Assembly: GCF_963678635.1 (NCBI RefSeq)
Contig: NC_087063.1
Location: forward strand, 55,643,504-55,707,503
Origin: Symsagittifera roscoffensis
Lineage: Eukaryota > Xenacoelomorpha > Acoela > Convolutidae
DNA: 64,000 bases
Direction of reading: 5' to 3'
The notes under the pieces: generated by a model
The model's database searches: none
Told to the model about the DNA's origin: nothing
Seen by the model: only the letters and a program-made list of their open reading frames with translations
Translations under genes and position numbers: made by a program
Part shown: in pieces, positions 1-10,605 of the stretch
How positions within the stretch are numbered: position 1 is the stretch's first letter
Layout of the letters: the number at the start of each line of letters is the position of its first letter

Positions 1-490
1 ACAATTTTCGGGCAGACACAATGTGATACGAAAAAAACATGATTATATAAAAACAATCTTCTAAATTTCAAGTCCCACCTGAGACTACAATAAACAACAC
101 TTGCACTTGCAACAAAAAAAGTTGCCTAGAGCAGATGAAAAATCAGTATGGTAGCAAATAAGCAGACAATCTTTGAGTAGACACCAGTTGAGCCAAAAAA
201 AAATGACTATGAAAAACTAATGAAAAAAATTAATCTTTCAATAAAAAAAATCTTTCAAGTTTTAATGAGAAAATAATTTAAAAAATTAAAATCTTATGAA
301 AAAAATCTTTCAAGCTTTCCCCTGATACAAGAATGAACAACACTTGCATTTGCAATGAAATTTGAAAATAGCACAAGGAAAATCCGTGATGTGGCAACTT
401 AGCTGACAAAACTTGAGCACACCGAAAGAAAGTCGGACAATTCAATTTTGAACATTTTTTTCCAATTGCATAGAAACTGGAAAAAATCAA

Positions 491-552
491 GGTCCACTCA
501 AGACGCGAACCTCAGCCCTTGTGATGCGAGGCAACGGCGTTACTCCTAGGCC
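491..552 (-). repeat. tRNA-derived SINE head
   Basis: On the minus strand the sequence has a box A-like block (GGCCTAGGAGTAACGCC) and, about 30 nt later, a box B-like block (GAGGTTCGCGTCTTGAG). This is the layout of an internal RNA polymerase III promoter in tRNA-derived SINEs. A T-rich stretch follows. It is too degenerate to be a working tRNA. Similar heads lie at 1061, 55489 and 60080, all on the minus strand. Confidence 0.5.
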
Positions 553-1060
553 AATTGAGGAACCTGAAAGAAGTACGGGGTTCAAAATTAAAAACACAGA
601 GGCGAAGCAAGACCACTGTGTTCAAAAAAAAAAGCATTGCAAGCAAGCAGACAGGAAAGGAAAGGAGAGCCACAAAGTCCCAACTTAACGGAAAAACTTT
701 CGTTGATACCACAACTAAATAATTATAAAAGTTTGTCTGGAATCATATTTTTTTTGAGGAAAACACGTCCAGAAACACAATCGATAGCGTTTAATGAAAA
801 TTAAAAAACAATTATCTGCAAAATATAAACCGAAATCATTAAGGCCGAAAAAATGTTTCAGCGAAATAGAAATATACGAAGTCAAGGTCAGTAGACTTGC
901 GAAGAAAACACGAGTAAATGAAAACATAGAAAGCAACTGCAATGCAAACTGAATACAGCAAAAAAAATCTAAGATGTGGCAACTACGAAGACAAAATATA
1001 AGCAGACAAAACATAGTCTGACTTTTTTTGAAACGGAATGTTTTCTGCTTAAAAAAATTA

Positions 1061-1132
1061 GGCTCTACTCAAATTTGAATCCAGGACCCTTTCTGTCCCA
1101 GGCGTATTCGTTACCTCAAGACTGAATGTGCC
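1061..1132 (-). repeat. tRNA-derived SINE head (second copy)
   Basis: The minus strand shows a diverged box A-like block (CTTGAGGTAACGAATACGCC) and a box B-like block (TGGATTCAAATTTGAG), followed by an A/T-rich tail and the AGCAGAC-type motif. It is related to the copy at 55489 over both head and tail. Confidence 0.45.
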
Positions 1133-1220
1133 ATAAACGCTTAGAAAATTGAATTGATTATGAACCCAGATACCAAAAGTTTATATTCCGATTTGATAAC
1201 GCTTGCTAATAGCCAGCGTA

Positions 1221-1456
1221 AGTAGTATTGTATCGTGTCCCGGATCCTAAGGGGGGGGGGTCCTTCCTAAGGGGGGGGGGGTCCTCACGTAAAGCAAAAT
1301 CCTAGGAAAGGGGTCCTTAATTTTTTGGAGGACCCCTATCCTAGGATTTTGTAAATGATCGCAAGTTCCCACCCCTAAAGTAAAAGACCCCCTCCTTAGG
1401 ATCTTGTTAAGCTGAGCTCAACAACCGGGACGCGATACAATAATTCCTTCTAATTC
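1221..1456. repeat. Polinton-1 left terminal inverted repeat
   Basis: About 236 bp, matching the reverse complement of 19045-19280 with scattered differences, mostly in two poly-G runs (around 1251-1281). Inside, TTGTATCGTGTCCC (1228-1241) faces GGGACGCGATACAA (1427-1440), and AAATCCTAGGA faces TCCTAGGATTT around a centre near 1323. The repeat can therefore fold on itself. Confidence 0.9.
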
Positions 1457-1823
1457 CTTTGAAAGCGGTCCCTTTTCCCGCGATAATTAAAATTAATCGT
1501 CCTAATTCCTGAACTTTTCTTTTTTCGTCCTAGTTTCATGTGGATATCATTTCCTGGCTTTCTTTCTTTCTTTTCGTCAAAGATTTGTCATGCTATTAAA
1601 GTTTGTTATTCAAAACAAGCCTAAGGATTTCACACATTTGTTTGAATTAACACTTGGTTTGCGTCTACTAGTTTATTTGCCTGAAGCGATTTATGTTAAA
1701 ACAGTGATTGAGCTCAATACGAGTATTTTATTAGTTGTAAATTGGTAAAAACCAAAACATATACAAGTCGAAGTATAAAAAGGACGAACAGTAAAAATCA
1801 TCTGAAAATATATGTTTCAGACT
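1457..1823. other. Subterminal spacer of Polinton-1
   Basis: Noncoding AT-rich sequence between the left TIR and the polymerase 3' end. It contains a CTTTCTTTCTTTCTTTTC tract near 1560. I see no further structure. Confidence 0.6.
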
Positions 1824-4800
1824 TTAATGTTTATTGTTTTGGTTTTCTTTGCGCTGTTTTTTAGATGGTCGTTCTTCTGAAGCTTCAGATAAAATAAATG
1901 GGTTTTTTATAGGGGGACGTTCACGGACTCGGCTACTAGAAGCTTCTTCTTCTTCTTGCAGCTCTGCTTCTGAGTAGGGCCGCTGTAAAAATCCCCAATC
2001 CGGAAGTGTAAAATCGGGAGAACTGTTATCAGTTTCATTGTATGAGTTGGCCCACTCGGTGTCCATGTAAATGTTTTCTAGAAAAGCATTTTCTTCAGCG
2101 GCTTTATGGCCAAAGGGCACTGTCGAAATTCCGTCGAAAAGTAGAAAACGTTTTGAGTCGAATGGTGATAATGCAAGTTTGTTTTGTTTCACTGTCATAT
2201 TGGTGTGACCTTTCGAAACTATATTATAGTTGTATACTCTCATTGTTTTTCCAGTGAATAATGTGTCCCTGAAGGTTTGGTGGACCAATTCTCTCTGTGC
2301 ACTCCGTTTAATTCCTTTGGCACTCAATTTTTGAGTGCCTTCTAAACAGAAGCAAAATTATTATTCTCTTCTACAACGTAGGGGATAGCTTCATTTCACT
2401 TCAGCCACTCAATTTATACCGAACAAAATTTGATTCATTTTACCAAAAAAGAGCAGAAGACTCCAAATTATGATTAAAAAAGTGGAAAAAAGAGGGAATA
2501 TGTTGTCAGATAAATCAACGTTTAGGCAACATTGTATAATGTTGCCTAAATCAGCTAAATGCCCATAGTTTAATGCAACAAATTAAGGGGTGTAGGTAGG
2601 TTGGTGGTGGTATTTTTGTTCTGTAAAAGGTAGGAATGGGGGGTGGAAGGGTGGCTTAAATTTTATTTACCATTAAGGACGACCGAATATAGTTTCGGTT
2701 TTAGGGCGATGAATTCTCTGATCGGCTTCCCACCAGTCTCGTCTTTGAACTTCAGCACAACTTTCTTGTTGGTATCCTCGAACAAGAAATGGTCCTTATC
2801 GTAATTTGAAAAGTCGAAATCAGCTTTTATTTTCTCCAAGTCTCGGTAAACGTCATCAGTTTTTATAGCGTAAATAAAACTATCCGTATCGGAGTAAAGG
2901 AGTTCCAAGTTTAGATTTGGTTTCATTTTTTGATAATGAAACTGAAACATGAAACGCTTGGCGAGGTCTAGGATGGTCGCACCAACTATCATAGGTTTAT
3001 CCCACAATATTTTTGTTACTGAAAAGCTAATTGTGGCTAATTGATCGTCAATGATTTGAAAGCTTTTCATTGTGCTCAGAGCTGTTTTTTGTAAAAGTTC
3101 TCCCTCATTCCTTACAATCTCCAGCTTCTTTCTTCCTAACTTAGACTCCATTGTCTTACCGAAAGCTGAATTAACAATTAGCTTGTAGAAGTTCTCCTAG
3201 AATTTATTTACCGCGGCTTTTCGTAGGCGGGTGTTGAGGTCGACAAAGGGTGCCATCCAGTGACTTTGGCGGAACTGAAGAACTTTTCCGAGGTGAGTTA
3301 TTTTCATTCCCAGCTCATGGTACAATTTTAGGGTAAGGTAGTGCAAAACATAACCTTCTTTAGGATGCAAGGTCTGTAGAAGCTTTGGCACTTTTGGCAG
3401 TGTGGTGATTCCCAATTTTCCCAACATGTCGACTTGCTCGTTGGTCATTGCACCGATGTCCACTACTTCACGAGAGGGGGCAAGGGGGTAATCAGCAAAG
3501 AAGTCGTGAAGCTCTTCGGGTATGGTAAAATTGACTTCAACTATATAACCCCACTCTGAGGTTTCGCTGGTGAGCAGTATGTCTGCCAGACTTTTTTCAA
3601 CTATTGAAAAATCGTTTAAGGGCAAAGGGCAGTGTTTCATTATCCCCCCGTACAAATTGTTTGCATCAATATTGAGGATGTAGCTTGATGGTTCTGAGGG
3701 CGAAAAATCGTCGAGGTATTTATTGTTTGCTTTGTAAAATCGGCGCGCGTAAACCGACGACATGCCTCCTCGTATCATTCGCTGCACAAGGTCTAGATGT
3801 TCACGGTCCGTTAAGAGTTTCAGTTCGGGCTTACAAACTTTTAGAAAGGCGTCCCCGGAAATGTTACTTGCCGTAAAGTAACAGGCGCAATCCAGCCCGT
3901 ATGTTTGATAGCAAACTTCACGAAAAGCTTCGAAAACGGAAGCAAGCAATAGCACATCTGTAGTCAAGTACAAGTCGTGGTAATCACCAAGTGAGCCACA
4001 CTTCAGTTCGGTGTAAACTTTAAGGGCATGATTGTACTCGCTTCCGGAAACACTCACATCCCCTCCTGTTAGACTATTTTTCCACATTGCTCGTGGGGGA
4101 AGGCGAGTTTCTCGGAATTTTTCGAATGAGTTGAAGTATGAGTAGGGGTAATGCCCTTTCTGTTTCAACAGACTGACTTTTTCACGTGAGTGGCCGAGTT
4201 TTTCAAAATAGTTCTCCAGCAGAAAAAACTTTTCGTTGGGCAAATTATCGACAAGTTTTGCCAACGATGCTAGCATGAACCTATACGAATCGATGAATCT
4301 CAGATTTTCGTAGAGTTTTTTGATTTTCCCGTTTTTGTCCGTGTACGTTTTTATGTAGACTGAGATTGTCAAGGATATATATTTTTCTTCAGATGCGGGT
4401 ATTACGGAAAAAGTGTTTTCCGATTCGCTTTTTGCCAGCGCTTTGATTATAAAGTGTAAATCATAATTTGACAAATTATGAGCTACCACTGGAAGGTAAT
4501 TTGTTGTTTTTCTATTAACGTTACACTCATTGTGTGCCCAACCCAGAAACTTGTTGGTGTAATGGCAATGATCAAGTACCACTTGATCATTGTCGGAAAA
4601 ATCATTCTCGCATATCCAATAAATTGTAGCATCTTCCCGTTCCTGGTCTGTTATACCAGTGAAAGTGTAATATTTCCTTTTTTCTACGTAAATTTGTCTC
4701 GCTAACGATTCAAGGGAGCTAATTAGCTCTTCCATCACATTCGGTCCTCTTTTAAGCTCAAACTTTAACAGGTCTTTTTCCCAAATTCGATTACTGCTAA

Positions 4801-6401
4801 CGCGTAGCCGCACGGTTGATGGATTTCAATTGTTTGCGTGCTAGATTTTCGCGGATCAGGTTGCGGTCCGTATACTGGTAAGAGCAGTGACTCCAAATCA
4901 AAGTAGATTACTCTGGGTACGTACCAACGAGCTGTTAAGTTTTTGAACTTGTGGTCATCTTTTCCCGGCTTGGGCATTGTTATGACGACATCTTCGTCTT
5001 GGTAGCACAGTTCTTGATGTCTTCTCAGAGTTTCGAATGAAGCGCATGTGTGGAAACATTTGCGACAAATCTCAGATTGAAATCGGTGCACTTTGTGCCG
5101 CACGTACTCGACCAGTTTCTGGAGATCACTTATCAACACATAGTGATATTTTGATCCATCTGTCAGCAGCAACAAGTCCACAATCAGCCTAGTAGTGAAT
5201 CTGCTCGATAATTTTATGGGCAACAATTCGCCATCGTTGTACCTGAACAGAAAAATAATTTTTATACCCAGGTTTGAAATGAAATAAATAGGGTGTTTGA
5301 ATAGGTGAAGAACATTATTGAAGGAATTTTAAAATTTTTAGAAGGCAATTAGAATTTGCTTACCGGAAGACGTTGATTTGACAATTGTTCAACTTTTCAA
5401 ATCTGTCCATATTCATCAGACCCATTGGCATTTCGTATTCCCCATTGATTTTCACAATTCCTTCTTTGTCGAGATTGTAGGTTGAGACTTTGTTTTTCTC
5501 CAGCCACCGTCTAGATGTGGGGTAGAGGGCCGGCTCATTCACATTGTGATATGCGGCAACAAAGCAGTAGAGAAAGCAACGGTCATCATCTTTAGTGTTG
5601 ATATTTGTGAGCAGAGTAGATGCTGCGCTGAGTGCATCAGGTAGCTCGAGGTAGGATCCTGCTCTTATTGGTGAGAAGGCCGGGAAAATGATTTGCAATT
5701 TTTCAATTCTGTCAATAATCCATCCGCTACCATGAGAAGAGAACGAATTGACTTGGTTGACCATATGTTCAATCAGTTCCAAGAATTGAACCCCAGCTAT
5801 TCCCTCGAAGTACACTGTCAATGTCTTAGTGTTCAGAAACAGCATGGTCCTTTCGAAGTTTCCACTGTCCCCGTCTTGCAGTGGGAATTTTGATCATTCC
5901 CACTTCCACGTGGAATTGCACCTTAATCGGACCCTCTTTGACCCTTTCCAGTATAAGAGCATCTATTTCCTCCTTGTTTTGCATCATGACTTGAAGCAAA
6001 TCCATTTCTTTTTCACCAACTTTGAGATCGTATCGACGCAATTTGCCTCTGAACGCGCTTTCCGTTGGGGCAGCGGAAGACGTCGTCTCAATGCCGTCCC
6101 AAACTGGCAATGCGTGCTTCTTCAGCAAGTGTTGTCCATAGCTTTCCGCGGTGAGAAATATTGTATGGCAATAGATACAATGACTATTCGAAGTCATGTC
6201 ATGTACCAGCTCGACGTGCTCTCGGGCTTCCGACAAACTCTCGAATGACTCGAGACACTCATCGCAAACAGTTTGAGGAGGAGGGGGAGGAAGGATCTTG
6301 TGAACTTTTTGCTCATGTCTTCTCAAGTTCCTTTTAGAGCTCAGTATTTTTCCGCACTGCTGGCAAGGAACAGGTGTCGCGATAGAAGTAGAGTTCGGCA
6401 T
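1824..6401 (-). pseudogene. pPolB: Protein-primed DNA polymerase B of Polinton-1, spliced and broken
   Basis: This is the replicative polymerase of the element. From the N-terminus: three C2H2 zinc fingers (5826-6401); a linker (5360-5896); exonuclease motifs YFDLES, HNLSNYDLHF and FIDSYRF; a Cys/His cluster DHCHYTNKFLGWAHNECN like the endonuclease VII zinc site; polymerase motif A (IDANNLYG), motif B (KLIVNSAFGKT), motif C (YSDTDSF) and LKPKLYS; and the C-terminal segment (1824-2341). Two introns fit: 5243-5363 (GTAAGC...TTCAG) and 2342-2670 (GTAAAT...TTTAG), and both join the frames. Breaks: a frameshift near 5889, a frameshift in a run of five T near 4775, and an in-frame TAG at 3197-3199 just before motif B. 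The gene is probably dead unless these are sequence errors. The catalytic motifs themselves are intact. Confidence 0.9.
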
Positions 6402-8317
6402 TGTTTGTTGAAGTTACTGAAGTAATTCAGGAAAATTTCAAGAAGTAGAACTGGTTATGAAAAAGCAAAAGCGAGAAGTGACTAGCACCAAAAAACTTTG
6501 CGTGTAAGGGCAAGTAGAAGCCATTAACGAGAGTTATACTTCGCCGTCTCGGTAATAAGTACTTTCCTTTCCAAAAACAGGGTTTATTCTAGCTTTAAGC
6601 TCTATATGTCTCATCACTCTGCTCAAGTGCAGGGGTTTTGTATACTAAAAACTGATTCATTTACATCCTCAAACTTTTGCTGTTAATTTTAAGGGTTAGC
6701 GATAAAATTTTGGCTTTTTTTAGGGGACTGGTTTAGACTTTCAATTAACATTTCAGCACTAAATTACAAAATTTAAAGCTTAGAATGATTCAGATAGAGC
6801 CTAAAACTTTTTCTGACTAATTTTAACCGTGAAACAGTAATTTCCTAATGATTTCAAGCCCAGTTCTTGGTTTGCGTAAATAGGTATAATAAAAAGTAGA
6901 AACATGAGATAAAAGTATTCAGAAAGTAAAGCCCTTAACTAACTAATTAAGTTGAAATAAAATAGTAAACTTAAAAAATGAAAATTTTGCAAATTCGACA
7001 CCTTGATAGTTACCGATGCATGATAAGCATATATTGTCATTTGAATGTGTAAAAGATATCGGAATCAAAGTTTCCTTCATGTCATTCAGTGTCCCGTGAA
7101 ACATTTCATATCATGTCCTTCGAAATATTAAGGCATGGCCGTTTGGTTTAAGGGGCAATAGCTAACCCGGCGTTGCTCGTCGCTACGCTCCTCGGGAACG
7201 CCTCCCGTCCTGTAATTTCAAGTGAATTTTTTTTTTCAAAATAAACGAAAACCTCAAACTTTTTATGTTGTGAAAAAAGAAAAAGTAATGTTTAAAAAAG
7301 TATCTTTTAAATCTATCAACAAAAAAACTAGTAAGTTTTGTGGGACCTCGAGCACAGTTCTACTGGTCAAGTTCGAAATTTAAAAAACATAATTTTTTAA
7401 CTTCTTTTTTCCTTCATTTTCAGCTTGAATTATTCGTTCGTTTTAAATTCAAGTGAATGTGGTTTGAAATTTTTAGGAGCTATCTGATACGTAATTAGGA
7501 CAAGGGTAGAATTAAAAAAAAACATTTATAGCCCAATCAATGAGAGTAGACGCTTAAAAAGTTGTGATTTTTTGAGAAAATCTGATTTTTGTGAAAATAT
7601 TGAAAAAAAAATGGGAAAAATTTTTTTCTCTCCAAATCCATTGAAACTACCCTCAATCAATTTGCCATGAATTTCTGAGCAGGGTTAAGGGTCATGTTCA
7701 TTTTTCGAAAAAAAAACAAATTTTTTTTTTCCACATTTTTACCAAAAAATTGTCCGTTTTACACCCAAAACATGTATATGAATGTAATATAATGCAGATT
7801 TATGGCTTAAAACACTCTCTGTTACTTTGCGTAAGACCTGGCTAACCCCACCGGGCACAAAGTATGATGAGAGAGGACAGAGAGTGTTTGATAAAAAAGC
7901 CAAATAAATATGGTTGGACTACCAACAAGAAAATGTTGGACCCTTCCATATTTATCTTTCTTTTGAAAAGAAAGCAATATCCCGAAAAGGATATTCCAAA
8001 TGGGGTTCACTACTGAGCAAGTGTATTTATCTCTCTCTCTCTCTCTCTCTCTCATTCTTTCTCAAACAACAATTTTAGCGTAAAATTATTCTCGATTTGT
8101 GATTTTTTTTTCTAGTTTTTCTCTAAGATTTTGCTGAAAACTTTACGGGGCAAACTTTAATTGATCTATTAAGCAAAATAAAAACTGGGACAAAAAATAT
8201 ACACACAGTAATGTTAAAACAGCTTAGAAGTCAAATCAAACAAAAATGAAAATATAAAACCTTGGAATAATATTTGAAACAAAGGAAAGTTTTTTGGAAA
8301 GTTTTTTGTTTAAGTTA
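6402..8317. other. Long noncoding stretch with left arm of an internal inverted repeat
   Basis: It lies upstream of the polymerase and is AT-rich, with many A and T runs. It holds a GC-rich inverted-repeat arm (7090-7212, separate entry), a small stem near 7904-7958 and a CT dinucleotide run at 8029-8053. The minus-strand frame starting in that CT run is a low-complexity artefact. No gene is supported. Confidence 0.6.
7090..7212. repeat. Internal inverted repeat, left arm
   Basis: About 123 bp, with a GC-rich core (GCTAACCCGGCGTTGCTCGT at 7161-7180) that stands out from its AT-rich surroundings. It is nearly the reverse complement of 10484-10605. The two arms enclose 3.3 kb holding three genes that break the all-minus gene order of the element. 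No clear target duplication outside the arms was found. Confidence 0.85.
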
Positions 8318-8962
8318 TTAGAAACCTCGAAACTGTAGTTTTCTCTTTTTTGGCGCATAGCAAGCTGCATTTGGAGGAGTGCCTTGAATGAGATCTGGGG
8401 TGACTAGATCAATTGTCTCCGCACTAGATGAAACCCGAGCATCCGAATAGGAAGTTGATTGTTCTGGAGTTGAAACTGCTCCCCTAACAAACGACTCGGG
8501 AGACATTGCTGTCAGAATATCCCAGTACGCTTCGCGCTCTGCATAGTCACGAATACATCCCTCCTGATTTTCATACAACGGCATTGACTCGCAGTCATAC
8601 TCGAAGAGAATTTTTCTTGGAGACTGCTCGAGCGAGGTTGTGTCGTTTATCTCCGTCTTTTCTAATGCCGGATAGCTCTCGTGAATAGTGCAACTCTCGT
8701 ACATTCGTTTTCGATTTTGTCTAAGTAGATCGATGTGATCAAGGAGGTAGTTCGGTAGCATGATATGACTTTTTGTAGTCCATTCCTCGTTTTGATTCTC
8801 GTCGTTTTTTCGGGGAGCCAAGTCATTGAACGGACTTGCTGTAGACGGAGAGACTCTCTCTTTCTGTTGATGGATGACTGCAATCGACTCTCTCGTGTAT
8901 GTTTGGTAGATAATTGTTCTTTCTCGATCAGACACTGAGATTATTTGTAAAGGACTAGTCAT
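8318..8962 (-). CDS. Unknown 214-residue protein with basic C-terminus
   Basis: An intact minus-strand frame starting at ATG (8962). I do not recognise the family. The middle is charged (NRKRMYES near residue 82; ILFEYDCESMPLYENQEG). Near the C-terminus there is a possible SUMO-interaction-like hydrophobic patch (ETIDLVTPDLI), followed by KKRKLQFRGF, which could be a nuclear localisation signal. It is the leftmost gene of the inverted-repeat cassette and is divergent from the PC4-like gene, with 449 bp between their starts that would have to carry both promoters. I see no counterpart in Polinton-2. Function unknown. Confidence 0.6.
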   Translation of the reverse strand: MTSPLQIISVSDRERTIIYQTYTRESIAVIHQQKERVSPSTASPFNDLAPRKNDENQNEEWTTKSHIMLPNYLLDHIDLLRQNRKRMYESCTIHESYPALEKTEINDTTSLEQSPRKILFEYDCESMPLYENQEGCIRDYAEREAYWDILTAMSPESFVRGAVSTPEQSTSYSDARVSSSAETIDLVTPDLIQGTPPNAACYAPKKRKLQFRGF

Positions 8963-9411
8963 GACTTGAAGAGGTTTAAAGTTTTGTTAAAATGAAATGA
9001 CTGAACTACCGAAATGAAATTGTGAGATTGAAAAGTATGAAAAGTTTATTAATGAGAATGAGATCAGGAAAGGGGTGGCATAGTTCAATTAGGTCAAAGC
9101 TAATAACTTTTTAGGCGAGGCTATCAAATTTTATTCATTCTTTTAAGCATGACGCCTGAGGTCACAATAAATAACACTAGAAGATTTTTAGAGTATAGCC
9201 GGGGGAAAAAGTAACTAAATACCCATAAAAGAGGTTTATCGTTAAAGAAATTATATCCTTGGTGATTAAGTCTTATCAATATGGCTTAGGGCGCTCGTAA
9301 ACTTTATCACCTAAATTTTTACTTTGGGAGCGCATGATCTGTCTCGTATACTGTGATCAGTCATTCTTCAACGTTCCACACTAAAAACCAGTTGGTTGTT
9401 ATTCATTTATA
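8963..9411. promoter_or_regulatory. Divergent intergenic region of the cassette
   Basis: 449 bp between the start of the minus-strand unknown gene and the plus-strand PC4-like gene. It must contain promoters for both directions. AT-rich; no TATA box or other element could be assigned with confidence. Confidence 0.4.
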
Positions 9412-9771
9412 ATGTACGCTTCTCTTGACACGGATGTAGACTATTTCGATGATTTTAGGGATATATCTTCGAATGATAAACGTTTAGTTAGAGTCGGTGC
9501 AAAAACATTCCCACAGACCGGTACTTACATAACTATCAAATTGTACAAAAAAGACGAAGAAGGAACTTTCAAGTATCGACAAGGAATAACTTTGTCAACT
9601 GGTGAATTCGAGTCCTTGGCGGACAATTACACAAATATTAAAAGGTTGACGAAAGCAAAAAACTGCGACGTGACTGAAAAACTTAGAAAAAAGCGAAACA
9701 AATCTAAGAAATCTTCATGCTCTGAAAAGGAATGCGAAAGTGAAAACGATGATAACTGTCGGGTTGTGTAA
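9412..9771 (+). CDS. PC4/Sub1-like protein (119 aa)
   Basis: An intact plus-strand frame from ATG. Residues about 24-80 follow the PC4/p15 pattern: a basic start (KRLVRVGAKTF), a beta strand (TYITIKLYKKDEEGTFKY), then GITLSTGEFESLADNYTNI, like the GISLT-x-EEW-x-x-L helix of PC4. PC4-type proteins bind single-stranded DNA and act in transcription or replication. The C-terminus is Lys/Ser-rich and then acidic. A decayed homologue lies at 43092-43440 in Polinton-2, sharing the VR-x-G-x-KTF block, the FK/FN-Y-x-x-I-x-LS block and the upstream FFD/YFD segment. This argues that it is a stable Polinton gene and not passenger DNA. The PC4 assignment is by eye. Confidence 0.55.
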   Translation: MYASLDTDVDYFDDFRDISSNDKRLVRVGAKTFPQTGTYITIKLYKKDEEGTFKYRQGITLSTGEFESLADNYTNIKRLTKAKNCDVTEKLRKKRNKSKKSSCSEKECESENDDNCRVV

Positions 9772-9808
9772 CATTATCAACTCGTTATTCTATTGAAACT
9801 TCAAAGCA

Positions 9809-10435
9809 ATGGTTGAAGCAATGTATGAGCAATCCCCTGATTATTTCAAACAGTTCCGTAAAAATTACAAATTTTTTATCCTGAATCATGAACCCAACTT
9901 TTCGGGCTTCGCTTCAAAAGCAAATTTTGCAGTATCCTCCCATTCGAATAAATTAGATTTTTGCAACCATTCGATTGACAACGAAAAACATTATCATGTG
10001 CTGGTCGAATTTACGAAAGAGTCTACCGATTTACTTAACAAGATGACTTCAAAAGCCTTCGTTGTTCCTTGTCTTCTCTCTACATTCAAATATTTAATTT
10101 TGGGTTGCTCCAACTATGAATTGTCTGGCCCTCTGATGGAAAAACTGAAAATAGCTGTGAATTATAACTCCATCAACAACTTACATGTTAGTGGTGTTCC
10201 AGTTCGAAGACGATTGCCTCAAGTTTGCTTCGGCTCGCAGACTAAATCTGTTCAAACTCAAACTGACCTGATTACTAATGTAACAATTGAACGTTTTACT
10301 AATATTTTGAATGGTGAAAACGCTGCTGAGTTTTCTAAAATAATTGACATAATTTTAAGTGGGTATGGTTGTATGGAAATTGATTCAAACACTTTGTTTG
10401 TGAAATTTATCATGGAGAAGAAATTCAAGTTTTAA
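9809..10435 (+). CDS. Unknown 208-residue protein with HUH-Rep-like motif
   Basis: Follows the PC4-like gene after 37 bp on the same strand. An intact frame with ATG at 9809. Around residues 20-75 it has KNYKFFILNHE, then EKHYHVLVEFTKES. A hydrophobic strand followed by H-x-H-V-L-V-E-F resembles motifs 1 and 2 of HUH replication endonucleases (parvoviral and adeno-associated Rep types). A clear tyrosine motif 3 (Y-x-x-K) is not visible, and there is no helicase domain. The protein could be a degenerate or non-catalytic nuclease domain, or the match could be chance. No homologue was found in Polinton-2. Confidence 0.35.
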   Translation: MVEAMYEQSPDYFKQFRKNYKFFILNHEPNFSGFASKANFAVSSHSNKLDFCNHSIDNEKHYHVLVEFTKESTDLLNKMTSKAFVVPCLLSTFKYLILGCSNYELSGPLMEKLKIAVNYNSINNLHVSGVPVRRRLPQVCFGSQTKSVQTQTDLITNVTIERFTNILNGENAAEFSKIIDIILSGYGCMEIDSNTLFVKFIMEKKFKF

Positions 10436-10483
10436 ATATTGGTTTTCTTTCGCTCTTGTATATCAAAAAAAAATGTTACTACA

Positions 10484-10605
10484 CAGGCGGGAGGCGTTCC
10501 CGAGGAGCGTAGCGACGAGCAACGCCGGGTTAGCTATTGCCCCTTAAACCAAAGGGCCATGCCTTAATATTTCGAAGGACTTGATATGAAACTTTTCGCG
10601 GTTCA
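10484..10605. repeat. Internal inverted repeat, right arm
   Basis: Reverse complement of the arm at 7090-7212, with few mismatches in the GC-rich core. It sits between the 3' ends of two convergent genes (the HUH-like ORF and the protease), so it could also act as a shared 3' structure. Confidence 0.85.

Larger units (their letters stand above)
1..1214. other. Left flank of Polinton-1, repeat-rich, no gene
   Basis: AT-rich DNA with long A runs. The short minus-strand reading frames here have biased, low-complexity translations and no recognisable domain, so no gene is called. The segment holds two tRNA-like SINE heads (separate entries) and the recurring motif AGCAGACAAA, which returns at about 55.4, 56.3 and 59.9 kb. 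This marks it as part of a dispersed host repeat family. The last 30 bases resemble 54968-55002. Confidence 0.6.

Noticed and set aside
278-1014. Three minus-strand open frames of 66-99 residues in the left flank
   Set aside because: Phe/Leu/Ser-rich translations of A-rich repeat DNA, overlapping SINE-like copies; no coding signature.
1221-1456. Stand-alone MITE with TTGTATCGTGTCCC inverted ends
   Set aside because: The sequence coincides with both Polinton ends, and the 6-bp target duplication lies outside it, so a TIR explains it better. Solo copies elsewhere would reopen the question.
7822-8055. 77-residue frame beginning MRERERERD
   Set aside because: Its start is the translated CT dinucleotide run; no homologue, and no counterpart in Polinton-2.
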